Shown here: piece after piece, positions 55,381 to 64,000 of the stretch
How positions within the stretch are numbered: the stretch's first letter is position 1
Layout: each line of letters begins with the position of its first letter
DNA from: Artemisia argyi
Lineage: Eukaryota; Streptophyta; Magnoliopsida; Asterales; Asteraceae
Reading direction: 5' to 3'
NCBI GenBank assembly: GCA_030686995.1
Contig: CM060693.1
Location: 108,835,243-108,899,242, forward strand
Length of the DNA: 64,000 nucleotides
Made by a program: the position numbers and the translations under genes
Notes under the pieces: generated by a model
Seen by the model: the letters and a program-made list of their open reading frames with translations, nothing else
Told to the model about the DNA's origin: nothing
Database searches by the model: none

Positions 55381-55522
55381 ACGTTGCAGTAACTATTACG
55401 GGGCGAGGGATGCAATCGGCCTCAAGAATCCCAACTTTTGGACGCACCACGACGAATTTGGAAAGTTAGGGTCCATGGCGATGTTTTGTGGAAAGTTTAG
55501 GGACCAACGGTGTAAGTTTGTC
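55381..55522 (-). repeat. Right terminal inverted repeat of the MULE
   Basis: Reverse complement of 48630-48770, including the shared TAACTATTACGGGGCGAGGG and CACCACGACGAATTTGG segments. It is followed by the target repeat TTATTTCAA. Confidence 0.93.
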
Positions 55523-55848
55523 TTATTTCAACCATAGTGGACACTCATTTCATGCTATGTAGTATGAAGAGGTCCTAATTCTTGAACCCTTTAAAAATTC
55601 AATACATTTAATTCATTTGTTATATAAGAAATTTTATGAAGTTGTAAGGTTTATACTATAGTGAATGTAGATTTATAATATCAAAAGGTCTAAAAATTAA
55701 TGACATATTATTGTATAAACCTTTGTAAAAGGTTTATAAAAGTGGATGCTCTTATAGGTCAAAAGTGTGTATTAATGATTACCTTCTAGTATTATTATTA
55801 CTTTTTGACTATTAACTTACCATTAAATAATGACTAGTCATTCAGACC

Positions 55849-57341
55849 TGTGGAAAACTAGAAGGGGGGTTGAATAGTTTTGCGTCTTTTTCGTTTAGTA
55901 AAAGTTTGCTTTTAAAGAATTGATGCTAATTGTAAAAACCTTTGAAGCTAAAGTATAAATATAAATTAATTCACATATATCACATAGACACTACTTATTT
56001 AAAGTGTTGAATAGAAATTATAATTTCATATATCTCACTTAAATATAAGTTTGTATTTATATATGTATACGTGTTTTAATAATTGTATATACTTATATTT
56101 TACTAATGTACAATTAATGTTGTAAATGGAACCTAGTTTGATCTTTTATGTGAAATCAATATATGCACAACTCACAATTATAACAATGTACGAAAAGCTA
56201 ATAAGTAAGCAAGCAAAGAGTGAGAGATGGAAAGATCAAACCGAGAGACAAAGGATTTATAGTGGTTCGGCTACAAGGACACCTTCCTTGCCCTACTCCA
56301 CTCCCCGAGCACCGAACTCGAGAGTTTTCTTCAATAAGTCAATAACCTCCCTTATGGCGGAGAAAACCGTACACACCAAAAGCTTAAACCAATTTACGAC
56401 ACAAAGCAAAATGTCGAGTTATAATCGTAGCTAGAACCAATCTCACACCACACCTTCTTCACACCTTTTCACTTCTTCTATACTTCTTCACACCACAAGT
56501 ATCTTCACGCCTTCACAAATACTTCACAACTTCAATGTCTTGCAACTTAACAACTTCAAGGCACTAACGTCTTCACAACTTCAAGCCACTAATGTCTTCA
56601 CGTCTTCACAACTTCAAGCCACTAATGTCTTCTAGTTTTCTTCACTTGGAAGCTTCAATTTCTTCATTACTAGTCACTATTGCTACTATCTCCTATCACC
56701 ACTACTATCCAACACTACTTCTTCACTTTAAGTTCCACTTCACACTTACAACAATTCTAGATTTTATAACTAAATCTAGCTAACTAATACATACACCTTA
56801 TTCACCAAAATATGAAGGATTTACAAGAAGAGATAAACAAGCAACTTAGATAGCAAGATGATACTAAGTTGTAATACTTCTAATAGAAGTATTCTTCTCT
56901 TTGAACTTTGAGTGTTGAGGCTTGAATCACTTTGAAACAAAGATTAATGTATATATGATCAAAGGATTTTTAGAGGATGGAGATGGATGTTTAGATCAGA
57001 AGGTTTTTAGTGCAAAAAAGGTGAGAAAAATATGTGGAATGATCCAGTATTTAAAGGGCCAGAAAATACTGTTCTGGAGCGTGCCGGTCCCCTTAATGAT
57101 TAAGGGGGCCGCCTAGTATAATTAAGGGGGCCGCCCTCCTGAACGTTGGATTTTCTTGTCCTTTTGTGAGGGAAATTTTTCTGGATTAGATTTGCCATTT
57201 TTGGTTGAAAATTTGAATTCATAAATTTGTAATAAATTAAACATATTATTTTAATGCCAAAAATGTTTTATAAAAGATATAAAATATTTTGTGACATTTT
57301 ATAAATATCTAGTGATTAACAAAAGTGTTCCTTTGATCTTA
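55849..57341 (-). repeat. Truncated LTR A, copia element 2 family
   Basis: It starts TGTGGAAAACTAGAAGGGGG and shares with LTR B (57343-58647) the blocks GGAAAGATC(A/G)AACCG(A/G)GAGACA, CTTCCTTGCCCTACTCCACT and ATGGCGGAGAAAACCGTACA. It stops after CCTTTGATCTTA, about 185 bp short of the end of LTR B, exactly where LTR B begins. An internal CTTCACAACTTCAAGCCACT repeat of three or four units (about 56555-56640) makes it longer than B. Confidence 0.85.
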
Positions 57342-57342
57342 T

Positions 57343-58647
57343 TGTGGAAAACTAGAAGGGGGGTTGAATAGTTTTACGTCTTTTTACTTTGTTATAAAAT
57401 TAGTTTTAAAGTTTAGCTTAGCTTTTAAAAACTTAGATTCGATAATATGTGATCTCAAGTCTTGTACAATATAAACAATTAATACTACACAATATATTAT
57501 AACGATAAGTAATGAAATAAGCAAGAGATGGAAAGATCGAACCGGGAGACAAGAGATTTATAGTGGTTCAGCTACAAGGACACCTTCCTTGCCCTACTCC
57601 ACTCCCCGAGCACCTAACTCGAGAGTTTTCTTCACTATATCAACAAGCTCCCTTATGGCGGAGAAAACCGTACACACCAATATACACACCAATCTACACA
57701 CCACAACTTCGTCACACCTAAGTCACGACTTCTACACAACTTCTTCAAATCTATCTACTTCACAACTAACTACTCCACACCTATCTTCTTTACACCAATC
57801 TAGTTCCTAACTTATCTTCTTCACACCAAGCTACTAACTAATCACACAATCAATATCTAACACAACTATCTACAATCAAATATTCACAACAATCTTCACA
57901 AAGAATAATGTAAATGATCTTTGATGATACACCAACAACTTGGATGTGGAGATCACAACAAGTTGTAATACTTCTTGTCTTGAGGGATAGAAGTATTCTT
58001 CTCTTGCACTTGAGAGGATGAAGGTTGGATCACTTTGAAACAAAGAATTTATATACTTATGATCAAAGGATAAAAGAATGGAGATTTGGATCTAGATCAG
58101 AAAGTTTTGTAGTGCAAAAGGTGAGGAAAAAATCCAGGTTTAAGGTGGTATTTATAGGCAACAGAATCTGACAGAGGAGCGTGGCCAGTCCCCTTAAATC
58201 ATGGCCGGCCCCCTTAAAATTAAGGGGACCGCCCTTTATAATTAAGGGGGCCGCCCAGCTGAAACGGCCAGATTCTTTGTCTTTTAGTGGGGAAAGTTTA
58301 TTTGGTGAAAAACTAACTGATTTTGGTTAAAAATTTGAATTCATATATTTAGTATGAATAAAACATTTTTGTTTATTACCAAAAGTGTTTTTCAAAAATA
58401 TATAATATGTTTATATAAATAAATAAACTTTGTATTAGTTAATTAAATACCCCTTTGATCATAAATTACACTAAACACTTTGTTTATTCATACCTTAAGT
58501 GATTTGGATGTAAAGAGAAATATTAATCACTAAATACTTGTTTATGTCACAAGTTTTAGTTCTATGAGTTTATATTTTGTGATAATCAAAACATAGAGAT
58601 ATTGATAACATGTTAATAATGTTTTTAGGCATTAATTTATGTCAACA
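57343..58647 (-). repeat. LTR B, 3' LTR of copia element 2
   Basis: This 1305-bp LTR runs from TGTGGAAAAC to ATGTCAACA, with TG...CA ends, and is followed by the polypurine tract AGGGGGAGAT (minus strand) at 58648-58657. A TATA box, TATAAATA on the minus strand at 58149-58156, lies just downstream of a GC-richer block of CCCCTTAATTAAGGGG-type palindromes (58179-58266). The transcript start is expected near 58120. Confidence 0.88.
58149..58156 (-). promoter_or_regulatory. TATA box of LTR B
   Basis: CCTATAAATACC on the minus strand, about 25 bp downstream of the palindromic GGCCGGTCCCCTTAA-type block. LTR A has TTTAAATAC in the equivalent place (near 57048). Confidence 0.6.
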
Positions 58648-59275
58648 ATCTCCCCCTTTTTGATTATTACAAAACCTTAAACTCAATATATCTAAAACTT
58701 GTTTTTAGACAAGTATTATAGAGTTTACATTTCTCTTCTCCCCCTTTTTGTAAAATTAAAAAGGTTAAGCCGAGTAAGCTTCGCGAGGGAAGTTTAAACG
58801 GGTAGAATGCTCCCCCTTGATGTATGCTCCCCCTCATTTGAGAGCACCAAGGGAACGAGCGATGGAGATCTTTGCTACAAAAATATTTGAAGAGAGCAGG
58901 ATACACATATATGCAAGGCAACAATTATGCAACTAAACATAGATTCATTCAAGCATTATAGAAATGAAAAGCATTACAACATTCAATATGCTTGAAGCAT
59001 ATTGATAAAAAAAAAAATAACACAAAAGAGAAGACATAGTCCTATATTGCCTTAAGAGAGCACTTGGACTTGCTTGCAACCAATGGTTGATTGTTTTATT
59101 TGCTTGAAGGGAAACATAAGCATAAAGCTTAGATGTTTGATTGAGAGGGATATGGGATGGAGTATGGAGCGGAAGAAGTGGATCTCACGATCTTGTATCG
59201 TGTTAAGGGTGGTATTGGATGATTACGAGTGAGAAGATATTCAATCCAAGAAATATCTTCACTCAAGTAGAGGAT

Positions 59276-59833
59276 TTATTTTTGAAGGAATATGCAACAA
59301 GGGCAAAAGTGAGTGTGGTTTGTAGCTTGATCCAAGTTGAGAGAGTGGGGAAGGCAATTTGCATAGGGTGATGATGGAGGTTGCCCTTTGTTGCGTTGTG
59401 CAAGATGCATAGCAAGGAGATCACTAAGATCATGGATTTGGTTAATTTCATCACGGAACTTTTGTTTTTCCGTGGCAATGTGGAGGGGATCATAGGTTTG
59501 GTATGGAAGAGTTGGGTTTGTGTAGTTGGAGTTGTAGTTTGATGGTTGATCAAACTTGTGTGGATCATTATAAGTGGTTGGAGGTTGAGATGTGTAGTTT
59601 GGCTTGAAGGAAGATGTTTGGCCAATGTTGTATGGTTTGTAAAGAGGATCAAATGAATGACCTTGTTGGTTTGATGCAAAGTTTGGGAAGTAAGAAGTTG
59701 GGGGTGTGGAATGACTTCCAACTTCATTAATGATGATGGATTTGTTTCGAGGGCTTTTTCTTCGCCAAACGGGTTTTTCCGTCATCCTTGCTAGCCTTGA
59801 GGCTTTTGATTTTGGTTTGTTTGGAGAGTTCAT
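59276..59833 (-). CDS. Unrecognised 185-residue ORF inside copia element 2
   Basis: Starts MNSPNKPKSKASRLARMTEK, with a basic N-terminal 45 residues, then a Pro/Asn/Tyr/Thr-rich low-complexity stretch (FDPLYKPYNIGQTSS, PSNYNSNYTNP), then an acidic-basic helix-like segment (ATEKQKFRDEINQIHDLSDLLAMHLAQR). No signal peptide or membrane segment is seen, so it is not an envelope protein by appearance. I do not recognise the family. The frame extends upstream to 60001, but this ATG lies just after a TATA box and upstream residues are hydrophobic and unlike the rest. It could be a captured host fragment or a non-functional frame. Confidence 0.4.
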   Translation of the reverse strand: MNSPNKPKSKASRLARMTEKPVWRRKSPRNKSIIINEVGSHSTPPTSYFPNFASNQQGHSFDPLYKPYNIGQTSSFKPNYTSQPPTTYNDPHKFDQPSNYNSNYTNPTLPYQTYDPLHIATEKQKFRDEINQIHDLSDLLAMHLAQRNKGQPPSSPYANCLPHSLNLDQATNHTHFCPCCIFLQK

Positions 59834-59867
59834 GATGGGATGAATGGAGAGTTTTGAGGATTGGGGA

Positions 59868-59875
59868 TATTTATA
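59868..59875 (-). promoter_or_regulatory. Candidate internal TATA box in copia element 2
   Basis: CACTATAAATATCCCC on the minus strand, 35 bp upstream of the ATG at 59833. The spacing would put the transcription start almost at that ATG, so the leader would be very short. Role is inference. Confidence 0.4.
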
Positions 59876-60002
59876 GTGTAAGATTTGTGTGTTTAAGGAT
59901 GGATAAGGTTTGTTTGGGGGATTAGGACAAAATGTGTTGGTGAAAAATGGGAAATGTAGGTTGAAGTGGGCTAAAAAGCAGAAAAGATTATGTAAACCCA
60001 TC

Positions 60003-60093
60003 CATCAGATGGCCGGTCCCCTTAATTAGGGGGCGGTCCCCTTAAAATTAAGGGGGCCGCCTTACATAATTAAGGGGGCCGTCCATCCGGTGA
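60003..60093 (-). repeat. Third copy of the LTR palindromic block
   Basis: Contains GGCCGGTCCCCTTAATTAGG and AATTAAGGGGGCCGCC units matching the blocks in LTR A (57079-57141) and LTR B (58179-58266). In all three places a TATA-like box follows on the minus strand, though here it is about 125 bp away rather than about 25-30 bp. Confidence 0.8.
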
Positions 60094-60826
60094 TTTTCAG
60101 ATTGCCAGAATTGGGTTTTTGGCAGAAAATTTGCAGAAAGGTTGTGTTTTTGGACTTGGATTCAAGCAAGTTCAATTCCTTTAGGCAATGTAGCATCTAA
60201 TCTAATCATTAAATATCATGCATGCAAAAACACATAGACATAAGAGCAAATAATCAACACATAATAAGCAATAGGAGGTAAGTAAAGGCAAGAACACCTA
60301 AGCTTCCTAAGGCACCTATCTTAGATTAAAGGCAAAGGCAATTAGTGAGTGAAAAACTAATGATGGATCAAGATGACACCATTACTAGTGAATTTGTCCT
60401 AGTGAGTGTCTATATGCAACAAATGTGGAGTTGTGATTGTTTCGACTCCTAGTAGCAAAAAGAAATAACGATCCTAAGAAACAATCCAAATGATCTCCTT
60501 GATTCAATTTTTGCTCGGTCATGAATGTCAAAGATATATATTAGATTATATACCTTGACAATTTATGTGAGAGTTTATGCATGATTTTGAAATACAATGT
60601 TTTTAGAATTAGTCAACAATGCAAGGAAAATGATTTTCATGTGATTCCTAGATTGTGAGAATAATTTTTAGAGAAAATTGATTGAGTTTTAAAAAAAATT
60701 ATGCAAAGAAAATAAATCTTCTCAATCTTTAGTTTTGTGCGAAATAGATTCCTAGACTCAGAAAAGGTGGAATGGAAGAAAAATAAATTTTCATGCAAGT
60801 ATAAATTAGAATTAATTCAATGTAAT

Positions 60827-63800
60827 TTAGTCAACTTGTTCCATCATTCCTAATCCTAAACGCAAGTGGTTGAATAATTCACGCTTAAGGGGTTTTGTGA
60901 ATATATCCGCAATGTTGTCTTCCGATGCAACATTTTCTATAGATATATTTCCTTTTTGTACATTATCCCTAAGAAAATGGTGACGTATTTCTATGTGTTT
61001 AGTCCTAGAGTGTTGCACCGGATTTTTACTTAAATCTATCGCACCTTTGTTATCGCACATAATGGGGACATTTTCTAACCTAATGCCATAGTCTACGAGA
61101 GCTTGTTTCATCCATAGTGCTTGTTGACATGCCTTTCCGGCGCTTACATATTCGGCTTCGGTGGTAGAAATAGCAAGAGCGGTTTGCTTTTTCGAAAACC
61201 AAGACGTTAGACAACATCCCATAAACGTGCAAATACCGCTAGTACTCTTTCTATCTACGTAGTCTCCCGCATGATCCGAATCCGCATAAACAATGGTTTC
61301 TATGCCGGATTCCTTAGGATACCATAATCCTAAGTGTATAGTGCCTTTAACGTATCGGAAGATACGCTTAACCGCTTCTAGGTGAGAGGTTTTGGGATCC
61401 TCTTGAAAACGGGCACAAAGGCAGACACTAAACATGATATCGGGTCTACTTGCCGTCAAGTATAGTAAACTACCTATCATTCCTCTATACTTGGTGTTAT
61501 CTACGGACTCACCTTCATCGTCCTTTGTGAGCTTTACCTCCGTAGACATGGGTGTTTTCATGGGTTTTGAGTCTTCTAGGCCAAATTTCTTAAGCATTTC
61601 CTTAATGTACTTAGATTGGTTAAAGAATATTCCATCTTCTAATTGTTTTATTTGTAATCCTAGGAAGAAATTAAGTTCACCCATCATACTCATCTCAAAC
61701 TCATCATGCATGATTTTGGCAAATTCATCACACATGTCTTGACAAGTCGATCCAAATATAATGTCATCAACATATATTTGAACAATGATGAGATTTGGGT
61801 CTTTCCTTTTAGTGAAAAGAGTGTTATCTACCATTCCAATGGAATAATCATGTTTAATAAGAAAAGCTTTTAATCGATCATACCAAGCTTTGGGAGCTTG
61901 TTTGAGTCCATACAAAGCTTTCTTTAACTTATAAACATAATCAGGTTTTGCGAAGTCAATGAATCCTGGAGGTTGTGCCACATATACCTCCTCATTGATA
62001 AAACCGTTAAGGAATGCACTTTTCACATCCATTTGGAATAACTTAAAATCTAGGGCGCAAGCATAGGCAAGTAATATCCTAATTGATTCTAGTCTAGCTA
62101 CGGGGGCATAAGTTTCGTCATAATCAATTCCTTCTTGTTGATTATAACCTTGGGCAACTAACCTAGCTTTATTCCTAGTAACTATTCCATTCTCGTCTAA
62201 CTTATTCCTATATACCCATTTGGTTCCTATGATGGTCATATCCTTTGGATTTGGGACTAGTTCCCAAACATCATTCGCCTTAAATTGATTTAATTCTTCT
62301 TGCATAGCTATAATCCAACTTTCATCCTTTAAAGCCTCGCTAATATTCTTAGGTTCTATTGCTGAGAGGAAACAAAATAAATTGTTTTTATCTTGGGCTT
62401 GTGATCTAAGGGTTCTTTGGTTAAGATGTCCTATTATATTATCTAATGGATGTGATCTAGATTCTTTAATATCAACAATTTCGTTATTTTCTAAGTGAAT
62501 GTTTTCATTATCATTTCCTATGGGTTTTGTTTTACTAACCTCAATAGCTTCATCTTCGACTAAATCATCAACTTCTAAAGGTAAAGTTTTAGGAGGTGGC
62601 GGTGTTTCATCAAATGTTACATTTAGTGATTCCTCTACTTTCATGGAGTGTTTGTTAAGTATTATATATGCTTTGCTATTTTGTGAGTATCCTAAAAATA
62701 TTCCTTCATATGATTTTGGATCAAACTTAGTGAGATAGTCCTTAGTGTTTAAAATATAGCATTTACTTCCAAATACCCTAAAGTAGCTTAAGCTTGGTTT
62801 TCTACCTCTTAATAACTCATAAGGAGTTTTTCCTAGAATTATTCTAATTGATACCCTATTTAAAATATAAGTTGATGTATCTACGGCGTGACACCAAAAT
62901 TTTTGTGGGATGGATTGTTCATTTAACATGGTTCTACTCATTTCTTGTAGTGACCTATTTTTTCTTTCTACTACGCCATTTGATTGAGGAGTACGAGGAG
63001 CGGAGAAATTGTGAGATATTCCATTTATCTCGCAATATTTTCCGAATTGTACTTCGTTATCAAATTCCCTACCATGGTCCGTCCTAATGGCAACTATTGA
63101 GCATCCTAATTTATTTTGAATCATTTTACTAAATATTTCGAATTTTTCAAAGGCTTGGGTTTTGTCACTTAAAAACCTAGTCCACGTGTATCGTGAGTAG
63201 TCATCTACTATTACTAAGGTATATTTGTTTCCTCCGTAGCTCCGCACAGCGGATGGACCAAAAAGATCCATATGCAATAATTCTAGGCACCTAGTAGTGG
63301 ATACTATATTCTTGGCTTTGTGACTAGCATGAGCTTCTTTTCCAATTTTACATGCATCACAGAAATGCTTGTCATATTTTAGATTAGGCAAATTTCTAAC
63401 TAATTCCTTAGAGGCCAAAGATTGTATTTGTTGCATGTTAGCATGTCCTAATCTCCTATGCCATAGTGTAGAGTTTTCATCTAGGGTCGTTAGGCATATC
63501 TTATCCTCAGGTTTGTTTCCTAGTTTCATAACATATATGCCACCTTTTCTAATTCCTCTACCTATAATTTTTCCATTCTTAACTATTTCGCTATCATCTT
63601 CGGTAAATGTTACTCTACATTTATTATCACATATTTGTCCTACACTAAGCAAATTATATGTTAATTTATCTACATGCTCTACATTTTCAATAGTAAGTGA
63701 GTCTTGAGAGATCGTACCTTTGCCAATGATTTTTCCACGTAAGTCACTACCGAAAATAACGTTACCTCCATTGTATGCCTTGTATGTAGAGAATAGATTT

Positions 63801-63844
63801 CGATTCCCCGTCATGTGCCTCGAACATCCGCTATCTTTAATCAA
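60827..63844 (-). CDS. copia element 2 pol: protease, integrase, RT, RNase H, frame intact
   Basis: 1005 codons without a stop. The protease site DSGCSRHMTG is at the very start. Integrase follows with WHRRLGHANM...CDACKIG (zinc region) and the three core acids in LHMDLFGP, RTDHGREF and NGVVERKNR. Reverse transcriptase has [10 protein letters not shown], and RNase H has YADSDHAGD and STTEAEYVSAGKA. In life it would be cleaved into enzymes that copy element RNA and insert the DNA. The frame opens directly at the protease with no gag upstream; sequence past 63850 is LTR, so the 5' part of the polyprotein is missing and normal expression is unlikely. Intact coding suggests recent activity or insertion. 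Confidence 0.93.
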   Translation of the reverse strand: MIKDSGCSRHMTGNRNLFSTYKAYNGGNVIFGSDLRGKIIGKGTISQDSLTIENVEHVDKLTYNLLSVGQICDNKCRVTFTEDDSEIVKNGKIIGRGIRKGGIYVMKLGNKPEDKICLTTLDENSTLWHRRLGHANMQQIQSLASKELVRNLPNLKYDKHFCDACKIGKEAHASHKAKNIVSTTRCLELLHMDLFGPSAVRSYGGNKYTLVIVDDYSRYTWTRFLSDKTQAFEKFEIFSKMIQNKLGCSIVAIRTDHGREFDNEVQFGKYCEINGISHNFSAPRTPQSNGVVERKNRSLQEMSRTMLNEQSIPQKFWCHAVDTSTYILNRVSIRIILGKTPYELLRGRKPSLSYFRVFGSKCYILNTKDYLTKFDPKSYEGIFLGYSQNSKAYIILNKHSMKVEESLNVTFDETPPPPKTLPLEVDDLVEDEAIEVSKTKPIGNDNENIHLENNEIVDIKESRSHPLDNIIGHLNQRTLRSQAQDKNNLFCFLSAIEPKNISEALKDESWIIAMQEELNQFKANDVWELVPNPKDMTIIGTKWVYRNKLDENGIVTRNKARLVAQGYNQQEGIDYDETYAPVARLESIRILLAYACALDFKLFQMDVKSAFLNGFINEEVYVAQPPGFIDFAKPDYVYKLKKALYGLKQAPKAWYDRLKAFLIKHDYSIGMVDNTLFTKRKDPNLIIVQIYVDDIIFGSTCQDMCDEFAKIMHDEFEMSMMGELNFFLGLQIKQLEDGIFFNQSKYIKEMLKKFGLEDSKPMKTPMSTEVKLTKDDEGESVDNTKYRGMIGSLLYLTASRPDIMFSVCLCARFQEDPKTSHLEAVKRIFRYVKGTIHLGLWYPKESGIETIVYADSDHAGDYVDRKSTSGICTFMGCCLTSWFSKKQTALAISTTEAEYVSAGKACQQALWMKQALVDYGIRLENVPIMCDNKGAIDLSKNPVQHSRTKHIEIRHHFLRDNVQKGNISIENVASEDNIADIFTKPLKRELFNHLRLGLGMMEQVD

Positions 63845-63852
63845 GTGCTTTT

Positions 63853-64000
63853 AAACTTCAAGGCACTAACGTCTTCACAACTTCAAGCCACTAATCTCTT
63901 CACAACTTCAAGCCATTAATGTCTTCTAGTCTTTTTCACTTGGAAGCTTCAATTTCTTCACTACTAGTCACTATTGCTACTATCTCCTATCACCACTACT
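63853..64000 (-). repeat. Partial LTR of the copia element 2 family at the window edge
   Basis: From AACTTCAAGGCACTAACGTC onward this matches the interior of LTR A (about 56550-56715), including the CTTCACAACTTCAAGCC repeat and TCACTATTGCTACTATCTCC. The match starts mid-LTR, so a deletion junction at about 63845-63853 joins it to the protease coding sequence. The feature continues beyond the window. Confidence 0.85.

Larger units (their letters stand above)
48630..55522. mobile_element. Mutator-like element (MULE), interrupted by a solo LTR
   Basis: The element is bounded by terminal inverted repeats of 141 and 142 bp and by the perfect 9-bp duplication TTATTTCAA (48621-48629 and 55523-55531), the Mutator hallmark. 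It carries a decayed MURA-type transposase on the plus strand. A 1445-bp solo LTR inserted later at 49017-50461; without it and its duplication the element is about 5.4 kb. It is itself flanked by halves of a smaller inverted-repeat element, so three insertion layers are stacked here. Confidence 0.93.
58648..60826 (-). other. Internal 3' region of copia element 2 (env-like position)
   Basis: About 2.2 kb between RNase H and the 3' LTR, where many Sireviruses carry an env-like gene. It begins at the polypurine tract. It contains a 185-codon sense ORF (59833-59276), a TATA box before it (59868-59875) and a third copy of the LTR's palindromic block (60003-60093). The rest (60094-60826) shows no coding potential. 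Confidence 0.6.

Noticed and set aside
59263..59727. A 154-residue His/Thr/Leu-rich frame on the minus strand
   Set aside because: It overlaps the 185-residue ORF in another frame and is low-complexity; no evidence supports it.

Overview
The window is eukaryotic, specifically plant, nuclear DNA. Its genes are split by GT-AG introns, it is AT-rich, and more than half of it is transposable-element sequence. The copia Gag/Pol style and a quinate-dehydrogenase-like gene suggest a eudicot, plausibly Asteraceae; the family assignment is inference. No rRNA, tRNA, CRISPR or prokaryotic operon is visible.

Layout. 1-19.5 kb is a repeat-rich block: AT-rich flank, a solo LTR (3373-4754, TSD TTAAG), then a complete but decayed Sirevirus-like Ty1/copia element on the minus strand (5196-17395, TSD AAAGG, paired LTRs) with stops and frameshifts in gag and pol. 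19.5-22.25 kb holds a foldback-type element: two opposed minisatellite arms of about 1.1 kb each, built from a roughly 20-bp unit. 22.46-27.97 kb is a seven-exon plastid UMP kinase gene (+) whose introns carry two SINEs and a hAT MITE, all with target-site duplications. 31.59-39.74 kb is a ten-exon gene (+) of the dehydroquinate dehydratase/shikimate dehydrogenase family; its residues indicate a diverged, NAD-using quinate dehydrogenase with a dead dehydratase half. Convergent with it, 41.63-45.19 kb (-) encodes a J-domain protein with two DUF3444 domains; its 5' leader is itself spliced and starts near 47.05 kb.

48.63-55.52 kb is a Mutator-like element (141/142-bp TIRs, 9-bp TSD TTATTTCAA) with a degenerate MURA transposase. 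A second solo LTR of the 3373-4754 family sits inside it in the opposite orientation (49017-50461, TSD AAAAT). From 55.85 kb to the end are Sirevirus-like copia sequences: a truncated LTR, a complete LTR, an extra short ORF in the env-like position behind its own TATA box, an uninterrupted 1005-codon pol reading frame, and then LTR sequence abutting the protease, so gag and leader are missing.

How the genes relate. The three host genes are not a pathway cluster: one makes UDP in plastids, one acts at the shikimate/quinate branch point, one is a co-chaperone-type protein. The strongest points for a second look are the quinate-dehydrogenase signature, the giant minisatellite foldback about 210 bp upstream of the UMP kinase start codon, the repeated TGACG palindromes upstream of the TATA box in both solo LTRs, the GCGTA-rich repeat in the leader of the first copia element, and the promoter-like block plus ORF inside the second copia element.
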